In this document: positions 53,048 through 60,905 of the stretch, one piece after another | Layout of the letters: every line of letters begins with the position of its first letter | Position numbering within the stretch: the first letter of the stretch is position 1 | Origin: Streptomyces sp. NBC_00370 | GTDB lineage: Bacteria; Actinomycetota; Actinomycetes; Streptomycetales; Streptomycetaceae | Assembly: GCF_036084755.1 (NCBI RefSeq) | Contig: NZ_CP107968.1 | Coordinates: 5,604,501-5,668,500 of the forward strand | Length of the DNA stretch: 64,000 nucleotides | Direction of reading: 5' to 3' | Position numbers and translations under genes: made by a program | The notes under the pieces: model-generated | What the model saw: the letters and a program-made list of their open reading frames with translations, nothing else | Told to the model about the DNA's origin: nothing | Databases searched by the model: none

Positions 53048-55078
53048 TCAGCTCTCGGTTGTCGTCGCCGCTGCCGTACTGGCACGGCGGCGGCGCTGCT
53101 TCGGCGCGGTCGGGGCGGTTTCGGCCCCGGCCTCCGGAGCGGCGGCGGGCGCCGGGACGGACTCGGCCGTCTCGACAGCCACGGCCTTCTTGGCGCGGGT
53201 GCGGCGGCGGGGCTTCTCCTCGGCGACCGGCGCTTCGGCCGGTGCCTCGGTGGGCACCGCCTTGGCGGCCACGGCCGACTCGGCCGACTGCTTGGCGACG
53301 CGGGTGCGGCGGCGGGGCTTGGTCTCCACCGCCGGTGCCTCGGCGACGGGCGCCTCGGCCGGTGCCTCGGTCGTCACCGCCGTCTCCACGGCGTCCGCCG
53401 CGGGCTTCGCCGCGCGGGTACGGCGGCGGCGCGGCTTGACCGCGGCCTCCTCCGCCTCCGCTGCCGGCTCGGCGATGACGGGCTCGGCCGTCGCCGTCTC
53501 AGGGGCGGCCACGGTCTCGACGGCGCTCGCGCGGGTACGCCGGCGCCGACGCGGCGTGCGCGGCTCGGCGGGCTCGACAGCCGGCAGGGGCGCCTGCTGG
53601 AACTGCGGCTCGTCGGCCGGCTCGGTCACGGCGACCGGTGCGACCGGCGTGACAGGAGCCACGGCGGTCACGGCGGCCGACTCGGCCGCCGCTCCGCCAC
53701 GGGTGCGGCGGCGCTGACGCGGTGTGCGCGTACGGGCCGGGCGCTCCTCCCGTACCGGGGTGGCCGTCGCGGCGGACTTGCGGCCACGGCCGCCCGTCTC
53801 GCCCAGGTCCTCGACCTGCTCGGCGGAGAGCCCGGCGCGGGTCCGGTCGGTACGCGGCAGGATGCCCCGCGTGCCGGCCGGGATGTTCAGCTCCTCGAAG
53901 AGGTGCGCCGAGGTCGAGTACGTCTCGGGCGGGTCGGGGAAGCCCAGGTCCAGCGCCTTGTTGATCAGCTGCCAGCGCGGGATGTCGTCCCAGTCGACCA
54001 GCGTGACGGCGATACCCGAGGCGCCCGCGCGGCCGGTGCGGCCGATGCGGTGGAGGTAGGTCTTCTCCTCCTCCGGCGACTGGTAGTTGATGACGTGTGT
54101 CACGCCTTCGACGTCGATGCCACGGGCGGCGACGTCCGTGCAGACCAGCACGTCCACCTTGCCGTTGCGGAAGGCGCGCAGCGCCTGCTCCCTGGCGCCC
54201 TGGCCCAGGTCGCCGTGGACGGCGCCGGAGGCGAAGCCGCGCTGGGCGAGCTGGTCGGCGATGTCGGCGGCCGTGCGCTTCGTACGGCAGAAGATCATGG
54301 CGAGGCCACGGCCTTCGGCCTGGAGGATGCGCGCGACCATCTCCGGCTTGTCCATGGAGTGGGCGCGGTAGACGCGCTGTGTGGTGTTGGCCACGGTCGC
54401 GCCGGCGTCGTCGGGCGACGTGGCGCTGATGTGGGTGGGCTGCGACATGTAGCGGCGGGCGAGACCGATCACGGCGCCCGGCATCGTCGCGGAGAAGAGC
54501 ATCGTCTGGCGCTTGGCCGGCAGCAGCTGGATGATCCGCTCGACGTCGGGCAGGAAGCCCAGGTCGAGCATCTCGTCGGCCTCGTCGAGCACGAGCGAGC
54601 GCACGTGCGAGAGGTCGAGCTTGCGCTGGCCCGCCAGGTCGAGCAGCCGGCCGGGGGTGCCGACGATCACGTCGACGCCCTTCTTCAGCGCTTCGACCTG
54701 CGGCTCGTACGCCCGGCCGCCGTAGATGGCGAGGACCCGCACATTGCGGACCTTGCCGGCGGTCAGCAGGTCGTTGGTGACCTGCTGGCACAGCTCGCGG
54801 GTCGGTACGACGACGAGCGCCTGCGGCGCGTTCGTCAGCTTCTCGGGCACGGCGCGGCCGGCCTCGACGTCCGCGGGGACGGTGACGCATTCGAGCAGGG
54901 GGATGCCGAAACCGAGGGTCTTGCCCGTGCCGGTCTTGGCCTGCCCGATGACATCCTTGCCGGACAGCGCGACCGGCAGGGTCATCTCTTGGATCGGGAA
55001 GGCGGACATGATGCCGACGGCCTCTAGTGCTTCGGCCGTCTCGGGGAGGATTCCGAGCTCTCGGAAAGTCGTAGTCAG
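53048..55078 (-). CDS. DEAD-box RNA helicase with Arg-rich C-terminal tail
   Basis: 676 residues from CTG 55078. The helicase core has the Q motif (FPIQEMTLP), AKTGTGKT (I), PTRELC (Ia), LDEADEML (II, DEAD), FSATMP (SAT, III) and HRIGRTGR (VI). After about residue 410 come some 250 residues of Ala/Glu-rich linker with six RRRTR-like blocks, probably RNA-binding. Start: homologues begin TTTFRELGILPETAEAL; the codon here is CTG with GAGG seven bases upstream, while the nearest standard start (GTG 55135) adds 19 residues and has a poor ribosome site. Corresponds in position to mycobacterial rhlE. Confidence 0.92.
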   Translation of the reverse strand: MTTTFRELGILPETAEALEAVGIMSAFPIQEMTLPVALSGKDVIGQAKTGTGKTLGFGIPLLECVTVPADVEAGRAVPEKLTNAPQALVVVPTRELCQQVTNDLLTAGKVRNVRVLAIYGGRAYEPQVEALKKGVDVIVGTPGRLLDLAGQRKLDLSHVRSLVLDEADEMLDLGFLPDVERIIQLLPAKRQTMLFSATMPGAVIGLARRYMSQPTHISATSPDDAGATVANTTQRVYRAHSMDKPEMVARILQAEGRGLAMIFCRTKRTAADIADQLAQRGFASGAVHGDLGQGAREQALRAFRNGKVDVLVCTDVAARGIDVEGVTHVINYQSPEEEKTYLHRIGRTGRAGASGIAVTLVDWDDIPRWQLINKALDLGFPDPPETYSTSAHLFEELNIPAGTRGILPRTDRTRAGLSAEQVEDLGETGGRGRKSAATATPVREERPARTRTPRQRRRTRGGAAAESAAVTAVAPVTPVAPVAVTEPADEPQFQQAPLPAVEPAEPRTPRRRRRTRASAVETVAAPETATAEPVIAEPAAEAEEAAVKPRRRRTRAAKPAADAVETAVTTEAPAEAPVAEAPAVETKPRRRTRVAKQSAESAVAAKAVPTEAPAEAPVAEEKPRRRTRAKKAVAVETAESVPAPAAAPEAGAETAPTAPKQRRRRASTAAATTTES

Positions 55079-55442
55079 GGTGCTGCCTCTTCTGTGAGAC
55101 GCGACCCGAGGCGAACGATGGGGGTCGTACCGCACCTGGGTACTCGGCCGGCCGTGGGTTGGCCGGATGGCGCGGGACCACTGCCGTCGCTCGAGCGCTC
55201 GTGCCGCTGAGGGGGCCCCTCATCTGCAGGTCGTACGCAGCTGTGCGCACGGTCCACGCGGAGGGCGGTCGGGGCGGAGCCGATCGGGCCACCGACCGGG
55301 CATCCTCACACTGTCAATACTGCTAAACACTGCGATCGCCCGCCGGATACTCGGCAGGCGCATTACCACTGTACCCCGGAATCGCGCATCTGTGTTGGTG
55401 GAATTCGACGGGCCAGTGTGCGGGGCGTGTTCGGACGGCCCC
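55079..55442. other. long divergent upstream region of the helicase
   Basis: About 360 bp without a supported gene. It includes a lone TTGACA on the minus strand (complement of 55312-55317) without a matching -10 at normal spacing, and a CGGTCGG/CCGACCG inverted repeat near 55265-55297. A long 5' leader is plausible for a DEAD-box helicase mRNA, but no known riboswitch fold is seen. Confidence 0.5.
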
Positions 55443-55477
55443 TTACGAGGGGCGCCGGCCGGGCTATTGTGCGCTCC
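55443..55477 (+). promoter_or_regulatory. putative promoter for a leaderless ferritin-like mRNA
   Basis: TTACGA (55443-55448), 16-bp spacer, TATTGT (55465-55470), seven bases to the ATG at 55478; no Shine-Dalgarno. Confidence 0.5.
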
Positions 55478-56224
55478 ATGGAGACGCCCGACAACGCCAC
55501 CGCACCCGAATCCACCGCCGTAACACCCACCGGGATCGCCGCCCAGGACTGGGCCACAGCTTCCTCGGAGCCGCAGTACCACGCGGCCGTCGTGGATCTG
55601 CTGGGAGCGCTGGCCTACGGCGAGCTCGCGGCCTTCGAGCGGCTCGCCGAGGACGCCAAACTCGCGCCGACCCTGCCCGACAAGGCCGCCCTCGCGAAAA
55701 TGGCCGCCGCGGAATTCCACCACTTCGAGCAGCTCAACGAACGGCTCAGCGAGATCGACGTGGAACCCACGAGCGCGATGGAGCCCTTCGCCAAGGCACT
55801 CGACGAATTCCACCGGCAGACCGCGCCTTCGGACTGGCTGGAAGGGCTGGTCAAGGCATATGTCGGCGATTCCATCGCCAGTGACTTCTACCGTGAGGTG
55901 GCCGCCCGGCTCGACACGGACACCCGCGCGCTGGTGCTCGCTGTGCTGGACGACACAGGGCACGGCAACTTCGCCGTCGAGAAGGTGCGCGCGGCGATCG
56001 AGGCGGAGCCGCGCGTCGGCGGCCGGCTCGCGCTGTGGGCGCGGCGGCTGATGGGCGAGGCGCTGTCGCAGGCGCAGCGGGTCGTGGCGGACCGGGACGC
56101 GCTGTCCACGATGCTGGTGGGCGGGGTGGCCGACGGGTTCGACCTGGCCGAGGTGGGCCGGATGTTCTCGCGGATCACCGAGGCACACACCAAGCGGATG
56201 GCGGCGCTGGGCCTCGCCGCCTGA
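55478..56224 (+). CDS. ferritin-like (MiaE-like) fold protein
   Basis: 248 residues, mostly helical. A four-helix ferritin-like core is suggested by GELAAFERLAEDAK, AAEFHHFEQLNERL (ExxH-type diiron ligands), and DDTGHGNFAVEKV later on. It is related to the tRNA-hydroxylase-like family annotated in Actinobacteria as Rv3210c-like. Diiron chemistry is inferred. The first ~30 residues are disordered and Thr/Pro-rich. Leaderless start predicted. Confidence 0.84.
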   Translation: METPDNATAPESTAVTPTGIAAQDWATASSEPQYHAAVVDLLGALAYGELAAFERLAEDAKLAPTLPDKAALAKMAAAEFHHFEQLNERLSEIDVEPTSAMEPFAKALDEFHRQTAPSDWLEGLVKAYVGDSIASDFYREVAARLDTDTRALVLAVLDDTGHGNFAVEKVRAAIEAEPRVGGRLALWARRLMGEALSQAQRVVADRDALSTMLVGGVADGFDLAEVGRMFSRITEAHTKRMAALGLAA

Positions 56225-56257
56225 CGGTCCGGCGACGGCGACGGCGACAACGACAAC

Positions 56258-56282
56258 GGACCCGCCGTCACACGGCGGGTCC
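56258..56282. terminator. bidirectional terminator hairpin
   Basis: 11-bp perfect stem GGACCCGCCGT/ACGGCGGGTCC, 3-nt loop, between the convergent ferritin-like (56224) and small membrane-protein (56311) genes. Confidence 0.78.
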
Positions 56283-56310
56283 GGGGTACGGCGGTTACGG
56301 CGTCAGGCGT

Positions 56311-56580
56311 TCAGGACGGCATGGCGCGGCGCAGGGTACGCGCCGAGGGGCGCAGCAGCAGCGAGATGAGTACGGCACCGACGATGGCGGCGCCCAGCAG
56401 CGTCGCCAGCGCGTGGCCGGGGCCGAGCGCCATGTGCGTCACGAAAGCGCCGAACAGGGCGCCGAGCGGACCCGCGCCCAGCACGGTCCTGCGGGCGGGC
56501 AGCCGGTGGGCGAGCAGCCCGGCGGCTGCCAGCGACAGGACCAGCCCGAGCAGGACGGATCCGAGGGTTTCCAGGACCAC
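56311..56580 (-). CDS. small membrane protein
   Basis: 89 residues from GTG 56580 (GAGGTG eight bases upstream). Three hydrophobic segments (about 4-24, 38-54, 57-76) separated by a basic loop (HRLPARR) and ending in a basic tail (RPSARTLRRAMPS). No family recognised. The codon bias is typical of the neighbours, and the strong ribosome site supports it as real. Confidence 0.7.
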   Translation of the reverse strand: MVLETLGSVLLGLVLSLAAAGLLAHRLPARRTVLGAGPLGALFGAFVTHMALGPGHALATLLGAAIVGAVLISLLLRPSARTLRRAMPS

Positions 56581-56715
56581 TGCTGATCACCTCGCGTCAT
56601 CGGGGGTGGCGTGCGGTCGGCACGGCGTCGACGGTCTTGTGTGTCACGCCGTCATTACCCGGCGTGCGCGGAACGCAACCCTCCCGTGACAGCGCAATGA
56701 TCCCGCCGAAACAGC

Positions 56716-56751
56716 GCGAAGGCCCGGCGGGAGGTCCCGCCGGGCCTTCGC
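56716..56751 (-). terminator. terminator hairpin after DUF3107
   Basis: 17-bp perfect stem (56716-56732 with 56735-56751) with a 2-nt loop, 53 bp past the DUF3107 stop on the minus strand. Confidence 0.8.
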
Positions 56752-56803
56752 CCGAATGTCCGTCACGACCGAGGTCGGCCGGACCGGCCCAAGGAGCCGG
56801 GTA

Positions 56804-57031
56804 CTACAGCGTGCCGAATCCGACCCGTCGTGTCGTCGGCTCACCGATCTCCACGTACGCGACCCGGTCGGCCGGTACGAGGACCCTGCGGCCCTTCTCG
56901 TCCGTGAGACTGAGCAGCTGCGCCTTGCCGGCCAGCGCGTCGGCCACGGCGCGCTCAACCTCTTCGGCGGACTGCCCGCTCTCCAGAACGATCTCCCGGG
57001 GTGCGTGCTGCACGCCGATCTTGACCTCCAC
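56804..57031 (-). CDS. DUF3107 protein (TB9.4 family)
   Basis: 75 residues from GTG 57031 with ribosome site GGAGGGA eight bases upstream. The full family pattern is visible: VEVKIGVQHAPREIVLESGQ at the start and YVEIGEPTTRRVGFG at the end. It is the streptomycete form of mycobacterial TB9.4 (Rv3208A), small, soluble, of unknown function. It lies between the TetR gene and the ferritin-like gene as in mycobacteria. Confidence 0.92.
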   Translation of the reverse strand: MEVKIGVQHAPREIVLESGQSAEEVERAVADALAGKAQLLSLTDEKGRRVLVPADRVAYVEIGEPTTRRVGFGTL

Positions 57032-57172
57032 GGCTATGTCCCTCCGAACGGTCACAGGTGCGCGGCCAGCCGCGCGGTACGCAGCACACATTAGCCCGGC
57101 GGGACCGCGCACAGGACGCCACGGGGAACGCCGGCAGCGAACACGCGCCGCCCGGCACGATCCGGACGCGGT

Positions 57173-57826
57173 CTAAGGCTTGTCGGGGTGCTGCTCGCTG
57201 CCGTGCAGCGGGAAGCCGGCGATACCGCGCCAGGCCAGTGAGGTGAGGAGCTCGACGGCCCGCTCCCTGGGGATGGCGGACTCGCTCGACAGCCAGTAGC
57301 GGGCGACCACCTGGGACACGCCGCCGAGGCCGACGGCCAGCAGCATGGACTCTTCCTTGGACAGCGCGGTGTCGGAGGCGATGACGTCGCTGATCGCCTC
57401 GGCGCACTGGAGCGCCACGCGGTCGACGCGCTCGCGCACCGCGGGCTCGTTCGTCAGGTCCGACTCGAAGACCAGCCGGAAGGCGCCGCCCTCGTCCTCG
57501 ACGTAGGCGAAGTAGGCGTCCATCGTCGCCTCGACGCGCAGCTTGTTGTCGGTCGTCGACGCCAGTGCCGTACGGACCGCCTGGAGCAGCGCCTCGCAGT
57601 GCTGGTCGAGGAGGGCCAGGTACAGCTCAAGCTTGCCGGGGAAGTGCTGGTACAGGACCGGCTTGCTGACGCCCGCCCGGTCGGCGATGTCGTCCATCGC
57701 CGCCGCGTGGTAGCCCTGCGCGACGAACACTTCCTGAGCCGCGCCCAGCAGCTGGTTGCGCCTGGCGCGACGCGGCAGCCGCGTCCCCCGTGGGCGTGCC
57801 GCCTCGGTCTGCTCTATGGCTGTCAC
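57173..57826 (-). CDS. TetR-family transcriptional regulator
   Basis: 217 residues from GTG 57826 (GGGAGG four bases upstream). The N-terminal HTH (about 22-68: RRNQLLGAAQEVFVAQGYHAAAMDDIADRAGVSKPVLYQHF, of which only the start is quoted here: RRNQLLGAAQEVF) is followed by an eight-helix ligand domain with a TetR_C-type end. Mycobacterial Rv3208 stands at the same position. The regulon is unknown. The 130-bp gap to 57967 may contain its own operator; a symmetric site was not found. Confidence 0.9.
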   Translation of the reverse strand: MTAIEQTEAARPRGTRLPRRARRNQLLGAAQEVFVAQGYHAAAMDDIADRAGVSKPVLYQHFPGKLELYLALLDQHCEALLQAVRTALASTTDNKLRVEATMDAYFAYVEDEGGAFRLVFESDLTNEPAVRERVDRVALQCAEAISDVIASDTALSKEESMLLAVGLGGVSQVVARYWLSSESAIPRERAVELLTSLAWRGIAGFPLHGSEQHPDKP

Positions 57827-57967
57827 GCCGCCTCCCAAAAAAGTCGATCTCCGCGCGCGGTGCGCCGCGCCACCCATCGTACTTTTGGGTAACCCGGCGG
57901 CGGGCCGTGCGGACGCAGAATTTCACGGACCGGACGGCCAAAGACGGCCAATGCCGACGAAATCCGA

Positions 57968-58150
57968 TCAGCGGTACTCGTCCTCGTCGGTCGGGACCGT
58001 ACGGGCCTGCTCGACCGCGTCCGCCTCCGGCACCTCGATGTCGCTGTCGACGGCCGCCTCGGCCGCTTCGGTCTCGTCCGGTTCTCCGCTCTCGTCGGGC
58101 TCGTCGGATTCGGTCCTGTCCTCGTCGGGCTCTGCGGGGTCGACCGGCAT
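57968..58150 (-). CDS. small acidic disordered protein
   Basis: 60 residues from ATG 58150 (GAAGG five bases upstream). About 40% Asp and Glu, in repeating DE/PDE units (EPDEDRTESDEPDES), with no Cys or Trp and an end DEDEYR. Low-complexity, no family. The ribosome site and the mid-position between conserved genes support it as a real gene, but an acidic frame can also arise from GC bias. Confidence 0.6.
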   Translation of the reverse strand: MPVDPAEPDEDRTESDEPDESGEPDETEAAEAAVDSDIEVPEADAVEQARTVPTDEDEYR

Positions 58151-58257
58151 ACCAGCCTTCTCTCCTCGTTGCCTCACCTACGAGCGTAGGAGCGGGGCGG
58201 GTGCGGCGCCATATGGTCTGTGACGGCGAACACGCAGACCGGGGCGTGACGGTCTCG

Positions 58258-58269
58258 TAACATTGCCGC
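58258..58269 (+). promoter_or_regulatory. putative -10 for a leaderless hydrolase mRNA
   Basis: TAACAT (58258-58263) ends six bases before the ATG at 58270; no Shine-Dalgarno is present. Confidence 0.45.
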
Positions 58270-59247
58270 ATGCCTTCGACCGACCTGCCGGAAACTCTCG
58301 CCGCCACCGTGGCTCCGCGCGTCGCCGCCGTCCGTGTCGCGGACGGGGAGAAGCTGAGGTCCGTGGCGCTGCCCGGACTGACACTGACCGTCCGGGCGAG
58401 ACCGGCGACCCGGGCCGGCCTGCCGCCCGCGCTCTTCGTGCACGGCCTCGGCGGCTCGTCGCAGAACTGGTCGGCGCTGATGCCGCTGCTGGCCGGCGTG
58501 GTGGACGGCGAGGCCGTCGACCTGCCCGGCTTCGGCGACTCCCCGCCGCCCGACGACGGCAACTACTCCGTGTCCGGTCTCGCCCGCGCCGTGGCCCGGC
58601 TGTTGGACGCCTCGGGGCGGGGCCCGGTGCATCTCGTCGGCAACTCGCTCGGCGGCGCCGTCGTCACCAGGGTCGCCGCGGCGCGCCCCGATCTCGTACG
58701 CACCCTGACGCTGGTGTCGCCCGCCCTGCCCGAGCTCCGGGTGCAGCGCAGCGCGGTGCCGACCGGGCTGCTGGCGCTGCCCGGTGTCGCCTCGCTGTTC
58801 GTCCGGATGACCCGTGAGTGGACGGCCGAGCAGCGCACCCGCGGTGTGATGGCGTTGTGTTACGGCGATCCCGCTTCGGTGTCGGACGAAGACCTCGACC
58901 ACGCGGTGGCCGAGATGGAGCGCCGGCTCCAACTCCCGTACTTCTGGGACGCGATGACCCGCTCGGCGCGCGGCATCGTCAACGCGTACACGCTGGGTGG
59001 CCAGCACGCGCTGTGGCGTCAGGCGGAGCGGGTGCTCGCACCGACCCTGCTCATCTACGGCGGGCGCGACCAGCTCGTGTCGTACCGCATGGCCCGCAAG
59101 GCGTCGCGTTCGTTCCGCGATTCCCGGCTCCTGACACTTCCGGACGCCGGACATGTCGCCATGATGGAATACCCGGACCTGGTCGCCAAAGCCTTCCGGG
59201 ACCTCATCACTTCGACCGACACTTCGACCGACGACGTCAGGGGCTGA
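58270..59247 (+). CDS. alpha/beta-hydrolase
   Basis: 325 residues: FVHGLGGSSQNW (oxyanion region), GNSLGG nucleophile elbow (Ser near 128), an Asp in YGGRDQLVS (about 265-275), and His in PDAGHVAMMEYP (about 296-307). The typical alpha/beta-hydrolase core with a cap domain (about 150-225). Substrate unknown. It is followed after 8 bp by the DUF3152 gene and is probably cotranscribed with it. Confidence 0.88.
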   Translation: MPSTDLPETLAATVAPRVAAVRVADGEKLRSVALPGLTLTVRARPATRAGLPPALFVHGLGGSSQNWSALMPLLAGVVDGEAVDLPGFGDSPPPDDGNYSVSGLARAVARLLDASGRGPVHLVGNSLGGAVVTRVAAARPDLVRTLTLVSPALPELRVQRSAVPTGLLALPGVASLFVRMTREWTAEQRTRGVMALCYGDPASVSDEDLDHAVAEMERRLQLPYFWDAMTRSARGIVNAYTLGGQHALWRQAERVLAPTLLIYGGRDQLVSYRMARKASRSFRDSRLLTLPDAGHVAMMEYPDLVAKAFRDLITSTDTSTDDVRG

Positions 59248-59255
59248 TCCGGGGC

Positions 59256-60611
59256 GTGGGACGACACAGCCGCAAGGGCCCGGTTTCCCCGGGCCCGCAG
59301 AGCGGTACGCCGGGCACGGCGGCCGGTTCGGCCACCGGCGGCGACCGGCGCGAGCGCCCCGCCGGCCCGTTGGAACCGAGCACTCCTTTCGACCCGTTCG
59401 GTCCCGGTCAGCACACCGCCGTCGGTCACGGCGCGCCGCAGGTGCGCGGCGGCCATCCCGAACAGCGTGAGCCCGGCGGCGGTTGGGGTTCGGGGCAGCG
59501 CTACGGCGACTGGCAGGGCGCGGCGGCGCGTCCCGGGGCGACCGCGGGGCGGGCGGGGGCAGGGCGGTTGACCAATCCGGTCACCGGCGCGCCGATGATC
59601 CCGGGCCCACGACGGGAGTTCGTCGACGCGTTCGACACCTTCGACGCTTTCGACGCGCCGCCCGTCGGCCGGAGTCCTGGCCCAACTGCCGCCGGTACGA
59701 AGGACGAAGCACCGGGCGATGCCCCTGACCCGGACCCGGCCCCCGACCCGGCGGGGCCCGACGAGCCCGCATCGCCGGGCCCCGGCGCCTCCGACGAGGC
59801 GCAGCCGGCGAAGGGCGGCAAGGGGCGCACCTTCACCGGTATCGCCGCCGCCGCGGTCACCACCGTCCTCGCGATCGTCGTGGCGGGCCAGGTCGCCGAC
59901 GGCGGCAAGCAGCCCACGGCCAAGGCCGACGGTGCGGGCGACATCGCCGCCAGGGCCGGTACGCAGACGGTGCCGCCGCCGCGCCCGGTGAAGGCCCCGC
60001 CGGCGGCCCCGACGTACACCCAGCTCATGGCCGAGCAGTTCCCGCTCTCGCCGAAGCTCAAGGCGTCCGGCCGCTTCACCCCCGTCTCCGGCGCGGTGAA
60101 GGCCCCCGGCAAGGGGGAGAAGTTCCGCTACCGCGTGGACATCGAGAACGGCCTCGGTCTCGACGGCGCGCTCTTCGCCGACGCCGTGCAGAAGACCCTG
60201 AACGACGACCGGAGTTGGGCCCATGACGGGGCCAAGACCTTCGAGCGGATCTCCACCGGCAGACCCGACTTCGTGATCACCCTGGCCAGCCCCGGCACCA
60301 CCGCCGTCTGGTGTGCCAAGTCGGGTCTGGACACCACCGAGGACAACGTGTCCTGCGACTCGGCCAGCACCGACCGGGTCATGATCAACGCGTTCCGCTG
60401 GGCACAGGGCTCGAAGACCTTCGGCGCCGCCGCGATGTACCCGTACCGGCAGATGCTGATCAACCACGAGGTCGGCCACCGGCTCGGCCACAGCCATGTG
60501 ACATGCCGCACGCCGGGGGCCCTGGCGCCTGTCATGCAACAGCAGACTAAGTCCCTTGATATCGACGGGATCACGTGCCGTCCGAACCCCTGGGTCTTCC
60601 CCAAAGGCTGA
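59256..60611 (+). CDS. DUF3152 membrane-anchored metalloprotease-like protein
   Basis: 451 residues from GTG 59256. A long disordered, Gly/Pro/Arg-rich cytoplasmic region (1-190) is followed by one membrane segment (about 195-215) and the outside DUF3152 domain (about 255-451). The domain holds HEVGHRLGHSH, an HExxHxxGHxxH-type zinc motif of metzincin-like proteases, plus conserved Cys in VWCAKSG, DNVSCDS, VTCRTPG and GITCRPN. Proteolytic activity is an inference. Corresponds to mycobacterial Rv3207c. No good ribosome site, so start is approximate. Confidence 0.88.
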   Translation: MGRHSRKGPVSPGPQSGTPGTAAGSATGGDRRERPAGPLEPSTPFDPFGPGQHTAVGHGAPQVRGGHPEQREPGGGWGSGQRYGDWQGAAARPGATAGRAGAGRLTNPVTGAPMIPGPRREFVDAFDTFDAFDAPPVGRSPGPTAAGTKDEAPGDAPDPDPAPDPAGPDEPASPGPGASDEAQPAKGGKGRTFTGIAAAAVTTVLAIVVAGQVADGGKQPTAKADGAGDIAARAGTQTVPPPRPVKAPPAAPTYTQLMAEQFPLSPKLKASGRFTPVSGAVKAPGKGEKFRYRVDIENGLGLDGALFADAVQKTLNDDRSWAHDGAKTFERISTGRPDFVITLASPGTTAVWCAKSGLDTTEDNVSCDSASTDRVMINAFRWAQGSKTFGAAAMYPYRQMLINHEVGHRLGHSHVTCRTPGALAPVMQQQTKSLDIDGITCRPNPWVFPKG

Positions 60612-60617
60612 CATCAC

Positions 60618-60653
60618 GGACCCGGCCGCCCTTTGACAGAGGGGGTCGGGTCC
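60618..60653 (+). terminator. terminator-like hairpin after DUF3152, overlapping a promoter
   Basis: GGACCCG (60618-60624) pairs with CGGGTCC (60647-60653), with an inner CCCT/AGGG. The inner loop carries the TTGACA of the next promoter, so the hairpin and the promoter share DNA. Confidence 0.5.
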
Positions 60654-60661
60654 TCCATATT
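60633..60661 (+). promoter_or_regulatory. sigma70/HrdB-like promoter for the leader peptide and third importer
   Basis: TTGACA (60633-60638), 17-bp spacer (60639-60655), CATATT (60656-60661). The predicted start falls at about 60668-60669, on the ATG of the leader peptide. This is the best vegetative-type promoter seen in the window. Confidence 0.65.
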
Positions 60662-60668
60662 TCTCGGC

Positions 60669-60767
60669 ATGCCGTCCCGCCACGCAAGCTTCTGCGGTCA
60701 CATCGCCATTGAGCTGACGCTCATCGGTGTGACGCCGCTGTGCGTGGCCGACATCCTCTGTCGCTGA
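60669..60767 (+). CDS. predicted leaderless leader peptide (32 aa)
   Basis: ATG 60669 to TGA 60765-60767 encodes 32 residues opening MPSRHASFCGHIAIELT and ending PLCVADILCR. Three Cys codons (9, 25, 31), the last two close to the stop, and a terminal CR echo the cysteine-rich leader peptides found before streptomycete sulfur and peptide transport genes. It has no Shine-Dalgarno but the promoter -10 ends seven bases before its ATG. It lies 138 bp upstream of the binding-protein gene. Attenuation by cysteine supply is an inference; no clear attenuator hairpin was found after it. Confidence 0.6.
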   Translation: MPSRHASFCGHIAIELTLIGVTPLCVADILCR

Positions 60768-60905
60768 CGCCCGCCTCCGCGCGCGCCGGCGTCGCGTCCC
60801 GTCAGTACCCCTGCCTGGCCTCTCGCCGCGTGTGCGGGCCCGTTCCAACCGGCCCCACCCCCCGCAGTCATCCGCTGTTCCCACAGCACTCCGAGAGGTC
60901 TTCCG

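Noticed and set aside
55289-55317. minus-strand TTGACA promoter for the helicase
   Set aside because: At 16-18 bp spacing the would-be -10 is CGGTGG-like, so the hexamer is probably chance.
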